Assembly (NCBI RefSeq): GCF_000270245.1
Contig: NC_015635.1
Coordinates: forward strand, 3,100,001 to 3,164,000
Source: Microlunatus phosphovorus NM-1
Lineage (GTDB): Bacteria > Actinomycetota > Actinomycetes > Propionibacteriales > Propionibacteriaceae
Direction of reading: 5' to 3'
DNA: 64,000 bases
The notes beneath the pieces are model-generated. The model did not search any database. It was not told the origin of the DNA and saw only the letters and a program-made list of their open reading frames with translations. Of this stretch, positions 60,079 to 64,000 are shown piece after piece (position 1 is the first letter of the stretch; each line of letters starts with the position of its first letter). The position numbers and the translations under genes are program-made.

Positions 60079-61602
60079 TCAGACAACGGGGCAGAAGGAC
60101 TGCGCGACGGCGATCGCCCGCACCACCGCGGCGGCCTTGTTCTGCGACTCCTGATCCTCGGTCGGCGGGTGCGAGTCGGCGACGATGCCGCCACCCGCCT
60201 GGATGTAGGCGGTGCCGTCGCGGAGCAGCGCGGTGCGGATGGCGATCGCGGCATCGGCGTCCCCGGCCAGATCGAGATAGCCGACCACGCCGCCGTACAA
60301 GCCGCGGCGGGACACCTCCAGCTCGTCGATGATCTCCATCGCGCGCACCTTGGGTGCGCCGGACAGGGTGCCGGCCGGGAACGCGGCCAGCACCGCATCG
60401 AGCGCGGTGCGACCGGGTGCGAGCCGGCCGGTCACCGTGGACTCCAGATGCATGATGTGGCTGTAACGGCGTACGTCCATGAACTCCACCACCTCGACCG
60501 TGCCGGGCTGACAGACCCGACCGAGGTCGTTGCGTCCCAGATCCACCAGCATCACATGCTCGGCCCGCTCCTTCGGATCCGAGAGCAGCTCGGCTTCCAG
60601 CGCGGTGTCCTCGGCCGGGGTGGCACCCCGGGGTTTCGAGCCGGCGATCGGGTGGGTGAGGACGGCGTCCTCCTTGACCGTCACCAGGGCCTCGGGTGAG
60701 GAGCCGACGATGTCGAAGCCGTCGAGCCGCAGCAGATACATGTACGGGCTCGGGTTGGTCAGCCGCAGCATCCGGTAGACGTCCAGCGCGTCGGCGTCGG
60801 TGTCGACCTCGAACCTTTGGCTGACCACGATCTGGAACGCCTCACCGGCCTTGATCTCCTCCACGGCCGAGGAGACAGCCGCCTGGAACTCCTCCGGAGT
60901 CCGCTGCCGGCGTACCGTCAGCGCTGGTGCCGGGCTGACCGACACCGGTGCCGGCTCGGTGGGTTGCGCGATCGCGGCGGTGAGCGCGTCGACTCGGGCC
61001 ACCGCATCGGCGTACGCGTCGTCCACCCGCTCGTCGCTGCCGTCGAAGTTGACTGCGTTGGCGATCAGCCAGACCTGCTGATCGAGATGGTCGAGCACGA
61101 CCAGGTCGCCGACCACCAGCATCACCAGTTCGGGGATGCCCAGATCGTCCGGGTTGCTGTCCGGCAGCCGCTCGATCCGACGGATCACGTCGTAGCCCAG
61201 ATAGCCCACCAGCCCCGAGGTCAGCGGCGGCAGCGCCGGATCGCGCGGGGTGTGCAGTCTGCGCAGGGTCTCGGCGACGGCTTGCAGCGGATCGCCACCG
61301 CTGGGCATGCCGGCCGGCACTCGACCGGTCCAGGTCGCCGCCCCGTCGGTCTCGGTCAGGGTCGCGACCGCGTTGACACCGATGAAGGAGTAGCGCGACC
61401 AGACGCCCTGCTCGGCGGACTCCAGCAAGAAGGTGCCCGGACGGTCACCGGCGAGCTTGCGATACAGCCCGGTCGCGGTCTCGGTGTCCAGCAGCAGCCG
61501 GCGGCGTACGGAGATGACCCGGCGATCCGGTGCCAGCGCCCGGAACTCCTCCAGACTCGGCTCGATCACACCGGTCGGGGTGCTCTGGTTCGAGTTACTC
61601 AT
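60079..61602 (-). CDS. trpE: Anthranilate synthase component I
   Basis: A 507-residue chorismate-using subunit forming anthranilate with glutamine-derived ammonia. [17 protein letters not shown] is the N-terminal tryptophan-feedback region, and the catalytic half has [35 protein letters not shown] and [18 protein letters not shown]. The ATG overlaps the hisI stop by four bases. The amidotransferase (trpG), trpD and trpF are not in this window. Confidence 0.96.
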   Translation of the reverse strand: MSNSNQSTPTGVIEPSLEEFRALAPDRRVISVRRRLLLDTETATGLYRKLAGDRPGTFLLESAEQGVWSRYSFIGVNAVATLTETDGAATWTGRVPAGMPSGGDPLQAVAETLRRLHTPRDPALPPLTSGLVGYLGYDVIRRIERLPDSNPDDLGIPELVMLVVGDLVVLDHLDQQVWLIANAVNFDGSDERVDDAYADAVARVDALTAAIAQPTEPAPVSVSPAPALTVRRQRTPEEFQAAVSSAVEEIKAGEAFQIVVSQRFEVDTDADALDVYRMLRLTNPSPYMYLLRLDGFDIVGSSPEALVTVKEDAVLTHPIAGSKPRGATPAEDTALEAELLSDPKERAEHVMLVDLGRNDLGRVCQPGTVEVVEFMDVRRYSHIMHLESTVTGRLAPGRTALDAVLAAFPAGTLSGAPKVRAMEIIDELEVSRRGLYGGVVGYLDLAGDADAAIAIRTALLRDGTAYIQAGGGIVADSHPPTEDQESQNKAAAVVRAIAVAQSFCPVV

Positions 61603-61979
61603 GCGGCCACCTCGAGGACGCGGGCGTCGAAGCAGGTGCGGTCGCCGGTATGGCAGGCCGCACCCTCCTGGTCGACCGACACGAGCAGGGTGTCGCCGTC
61701 GCAGTCGAGCCGGACCTCCTTGACCCACTGCCGGTGGCCACTCGTCTCGCCCTTCACCCAGTACTCCCCCCGGCTGCGGGACCAATAGGTGGCCCGGCCG
61801 GTGGTCAGCGTACGGTGCAGCGCCTCGTCGTCCATCCAGCCGACCATCAACACCTCGTGGGTGTCCCACTGCTGGACGACCGCCGTCACCAGACCCGCCG
61901 CATCGCGCTTCAGCAGAGCGGCGATACGCGGGTCGAGAGAGGTCGATTCAAGGTCAGGCGTCGGGCCGGGAACAGTCAC
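61599..61979 (-). CDS. hisI: Phosphoribosyl-AMP cyclohydrolase
   Basis: A 126-residue enzyme for the third step of histidine synthesis. [20 protein letters not shown] and [25 protein letters not shown] give the conserved Zn-binding Cys/Asp set. The GTG at 61979 fits family length. It is the first gene of the hisI-trpE transcript; a his-trp link like this is common in actinobacteria, and both pathways draw on PRPP. A hairpin lies 22 bp upstream. Confidence 0.95.
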   Translation of the reverse strand: MTVPGPTPDLESTSLDPRIAALLKRDAAGLVTAVVQQWDTHEVLMVGWMDDEALHRTLTTGRATYWSRSRGEYWVKGETSGHRQWVKEVRLDCDGDTLLVSVDQEGAACHTGDRTCFDARVLEVAA

Positions 61980-62000
61980 GACACGTATTCTTCCCGACGG

Positions 62001-62018
62001 CTGGTGGGAAGCCACCAG
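62001..62018. promoter_or_regulatory. Inverted repeat in the divergent hisI promoter region
   Basis: CTGGTGG and CCACCAG, perfect 7-bp arms around GAAG, lie between the divergent starts at 61979 and 62086. Possible operator or leader hairpin for the hisI-trp transcript. Confidence 0.4.
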
Positions 62019-62085
62019 AGTGACCACGCAGGCGACAATTCGGCCAATGAGCACATTCGCGCTCGTACGTCTACCATGTCCTCCC

Positions 62086-62736
62086 GTGACCTTCGCCAAA
62101 TCGGAGCGTGCCGCTCTTTGCGACCTCTTCGATGTACGCGGCCCTGCCGCGCCGACTCTGTGCGAGGGCTGGCTGACCCACGATCTGGCCGCACATCTGT
62201 GGATTCGTGAAACCGACCCGATCGGTGCCTCCGGGATCGTGGCCAAGCCGCTGTCCGGGCTGCTCGACCGGCGGATGGCCGGCGTCAAGCAACGCTGGGA
62301 GTTCTCCGAGTTGGTCGACCGGATCCGCAACGGCCCCGGCCGCTTCTCGGTGTTCGCCCTGCCCGGAGTGGACGAACCGGCCAACACGACCGAATTCTTC
62401 ATCCACCACGAGGATGTCCGCCGGGCCGGGGACGAGCCGCTGCCGCCGCGGGAGCTGGCGACCGAAGTCGAGGACTGGATCTGGAAGCGGCTGAAGCTGA
62501 TGGCCCGGGCCTTCTTCCGGCGGGCCCAGGTCGGCGTGGTGCTGGAGCGGTCCGATCAGACGGGCGAGGAGCCGGAGACCATCCGGGCCGTCTCCGGAGC
62601 CAGCATCGTCACGATCATCGGGAAGCCCAGCGAACTGCTGCTGTTTGCCAGCGGCCGGGTCACCGCCGCCGACGTCCGGCTGGTCGGCGAACCCGAGGCG
62701 CTCGATCTGCTGCACAGCGCCGATCTCCGAATCTAG
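62086..62736 (+). CDS. TIGR03085-family mycothiol-dependent-type protein
   Basis: A 216-residue protein of the maleylpyruvate isomerase N-terminal-like (DinB-superfamily) group, TIGR03085. It reads [40 protein letters not shown] and [14 protein letters not shown], giving a His-rich metal site. The C-terminal ~60 residues form a small beta-rich domain ending in [20 protein letters not shown]. Enzymes of this group use mycothiol as thiol; the substrate is unknown. The family start agrees with the GTG at 62086, although an in-frame ATG lies at 62047. Confidence 0.8.
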   Translation: MTFAKSERAALCDLFDVRGPAAPTLCEGWLTHDLAAHLWIRETDPIGASGIVAKPLSGLLDRRMAGVKQRWEFSELVDRIRNGPGRFSVFALPGVDEPANTTEFFIHHEDVRRAGDEPLPPRELATEVEDWIWKRLKLMARAFFRRAQVGVVLERSDQTGEEPETIRAVSGASIVTIIGKPSELLLFASGRVTAADVRLVGEPEALDLLHSADLRI

Positions 62737-62783
62737 CCAGCAGCCGGTCACCGAAGGAAGCACCGACACGAAACGTGTGCGCT

Positions 62784-63383
62784 CTAGTCGTCCACACCTC
62801 GAGCGACCAAGGCGTCACCCATCCGCTGGGCGTGTCGTAGGGCCCGGACCAGCAACGGCACGGCAAAGGCCCGCGGACTCAGCGTCTTGCCCCGGGCTCG
62901 TTGGGCGTCGCGGATCTGCTCGGCCAGACCGAGCACCACCGGCACAGCACGAATGCTGAGCGCGATCAACAAGCCGACTCGCTCTGGGTTCACCCCGAAA
63001 CGTCGAAACGGGCCCAGCGCAGCCACGACGACGTCACTGAGGTCGGTTGTCGTGGTGGTCAGCGTGACCAGGCCGGCTGCCAGCACCAGCAGCCCGATGG
63101 TGACCACCACCGAGACCGCCAACTGCCAGCTGCCAAACACCAACTGCGCTACCCCAATGGCAGCCAGCATCCACCACAACGGACGCAGCTGGCGAAGGGC
63201 GAAGCGCAGGTCAATCCTGGCCAGCGGATACAGACCGCAGACCAGGACGAGCAGTACGCATCGGGCCCACCAGGGAATCAGCTGGGTCACCAGGGCAAGC
63301 GCAACCAGACCGATGAGCTTCGTCGCAGCCGGTGCTCGATGCAGCATTGAGCCACCCGGCAGATAGAGCCCGAGCAGACTCAT
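62784..63383 (-). CDS. ECF transporter T component (BioN-like)
   Basis: A 199-residue membrane component of an energy-coupling factor transporter. Five hydrophobic helices and the cytoplasmic coupling helix with RDAQRARGKTL (A-R-G motif) are typical of EcfT; a second ARG at the C-terminus (DALVARGVDD) completes the pair. The small size and the two-gene overlap with the ATPase (4 bp) point to a BioMNY-type biotin or similar vitamin module. The S component would lie to the right of the window. Confidence 0.88.
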   Translation of the reverse strand: MSLLGLYLPGGSMLHRAPAATKLIGLVALALVTQLIPWWARCVLLVLVCGLYPLARIDLRFALRQLRPLWWMLAAIGVAQLVFGSWQLAVSVVVTIGLLVLAAGLVTLTTTTTDLSDVVVAALGPFRRFGVNPERVGLLIALSIRAVPVVLGLAEQIRDAQRARGKTLSPRAFAVPLLVRALRHAQRMGDALVARGVDD

Positions 63384-64000
63384 CCGCCGGTCCGCATCAG
63401 CTGCTGGTAGCGGTCGATCGCCTGGTCGGGCGGCGCATCGGCGACGATCCGCCCTTCCTCGAACACCAGGACGCGATCAAAGCCGGCCAGCAGGTCGAGG
63501 TGGTGGGTGAGCAACACCACCTGCTCCCCCAGGCCCGCGACCAGGGTCATGATCTGCCGGGCATTCCGCAAGTCGAGCAGCGTGGTCGGCTCGTCCATCA
63601 CGACCAGCGCCGGCTCGGTGACCAGCACCGATGCCAACGCCAGCAGCTGCTTCTGGCCACCGGACAGCAGATGGGCCGGGTGGTCGGCGTGCTCGGCCAG
63701 CCCGAACCGAGCCAGCGTCTCCGCCACGCGAGCACGCAGCGCGGTCCCGCGGAGATCTCGGCGGCGCAGGCTGAAGGCGACGTCCTCGGCGACGGTCGGC
63801 ATCACGATCTGTGCGTCCGGATCGGTGAAGCAGAAGCCGACCAGCTGGCGTACCCGTTTGCCGTCCCGGCGGGTGTCGTGACCGGCGATCCGTACGCTGC
63901 CGTGGTCCGGCAGGATCAGGCCGTTCAGCAGCCGGGCGAAGGTCGACTTCCCCGACCCGTTGGCCCCGATCACGCCGATCCGGTGTTCGTCCAGCCGGAC
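63380..64000 (-). CDS. ECF transporter ATPase (BioM-like), partial
   Basis: At least 206 residues of an ABC ATPase; the N-terminus runs off the right edge of the window. Walker A is GANGSGKSTFAR, the Q-loop follows in CFTDPDAQIVMPT, the signature is LSGGQKQLLALA, and Walker B VVMDEPTTLLDL with switch His in LLTHHLDLL. The ECF-type short linker PDAQI and the small size fit EcfA/BioM. It forms the energising complex with the overlapping T component. Confidence 0.9.
   Translation of the reverse strand, partial: VRLDEHRIGVIGANGSGKSTFARLLNGLILPDHGSVRIAGHDTRRDGKRVRQLVGFCFTDPDAQIVMPTVAEDVAFSLRRRDLRGTALRARVAETLARFGLAEHADHPAHLLSGGQKQLLALASVLVTEPALVVMDEPTTLLDLRNARQIMTLVAGLGEQVVLLTHHLDLLAGFDRVLVFEEGRIVADAPPDQAIDRYQQLMRTGG

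Overview
The window is a high-GC chromosome segment from an actinobacterium. The signs are frequent GTG starts, ATGA/GTGA stop-start overlaps, the actinobacterial trp operon with its own membrane proteins, a DtxR/IdeR-type iron box, a HemD-response-regulator fusion and a 5'-truncated member of a protein family I know only from actinobacteria. The gene set fits Propionibacteriales, but the family or genus cannot be fixed from sequence reading alone. No rRNA, tRNA, CRISPR array, integrase or intact transposase was seen.

Layout. 0-3.6 kb: dnaE. 3.6-15.8 kb: an accessory stretch with many small or broken genes: an antitoxin remnant, a phosphotransferase lacking its catalytic Asp, a PurO-like protein, a frameshifted serine hydrolase, a putative toxin / HTH antitoxin / SecB-like trio with a perfect palindromic operator, DinB and GrpB remnants, a P-loop kinase, and a heterodimeric ABC exporter whose last ~105 bp is duplicated 3.2 kb away. 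15.8-24.6 kb: hydrolase, glutamine amidotransferase, MFS transporter, HemD-type regulator, and a GAF regulator / aldehyde dehydrogenase / DUF779 unit. 24.6-27.6 kb: an overlapping operon for tryptophan catabolism (tryptophan 2,3-dioxygenase, an amidohydrolase, kynureninase). 27.6-31.9 kb: a NarL-type two-component system and small membrane proteins. 31.9-33.8 kb: an iron-boxed siderophore-binding lipoprotein and FhuF-like reductase. 33.8-42.6 kb: secreted GH25 lysozyme, secreted Ig-like protein, glutamate synthase (gltBD) and a TetR regulator.

43-53.7 kb, the most unusual part: a minus-strand cluster joining a shikimate-type MFS importer, an AroE-like dehydrogenase, a sugar-isomerase-fold TIM barrel, a ThDP-dependent enzyme, a citrate-synthase/citryl-CoA-lyase-like protein, a CoA-acylating aldehyde dehydrogenase and a type II dehydroquinase. 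Next to it is an AroK-AroB fusion whose AroB half appears to have lost a metal ligand and other conserved residues. The transporter, AroE, TIM barrel and AroQ resemble quinate/shikimate catabolism (qsu genes). The ThDP enzyme, acylating dehydrogenase and citryl-CoA-lyase-like protein are not part of that known route and suggest a different one.

53.9-64 kb: SDR, lgt, a MauE/DoxX membrane protein, the trp/his operon (hisI-trpE-membrane protein-HGxxP protein-trpC-trpB-trpA), a TIGR03085-type protein and a BioMN-like ECF transporter that runs off the end.

At least four otherwise full-length genes carry a single reading-frame break (near 6.4, 8.75, 12.95 and 23.94 kb). These are either recent pseudogenes or assembly indels. 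The distinction matters before functional conclusions are drawn.
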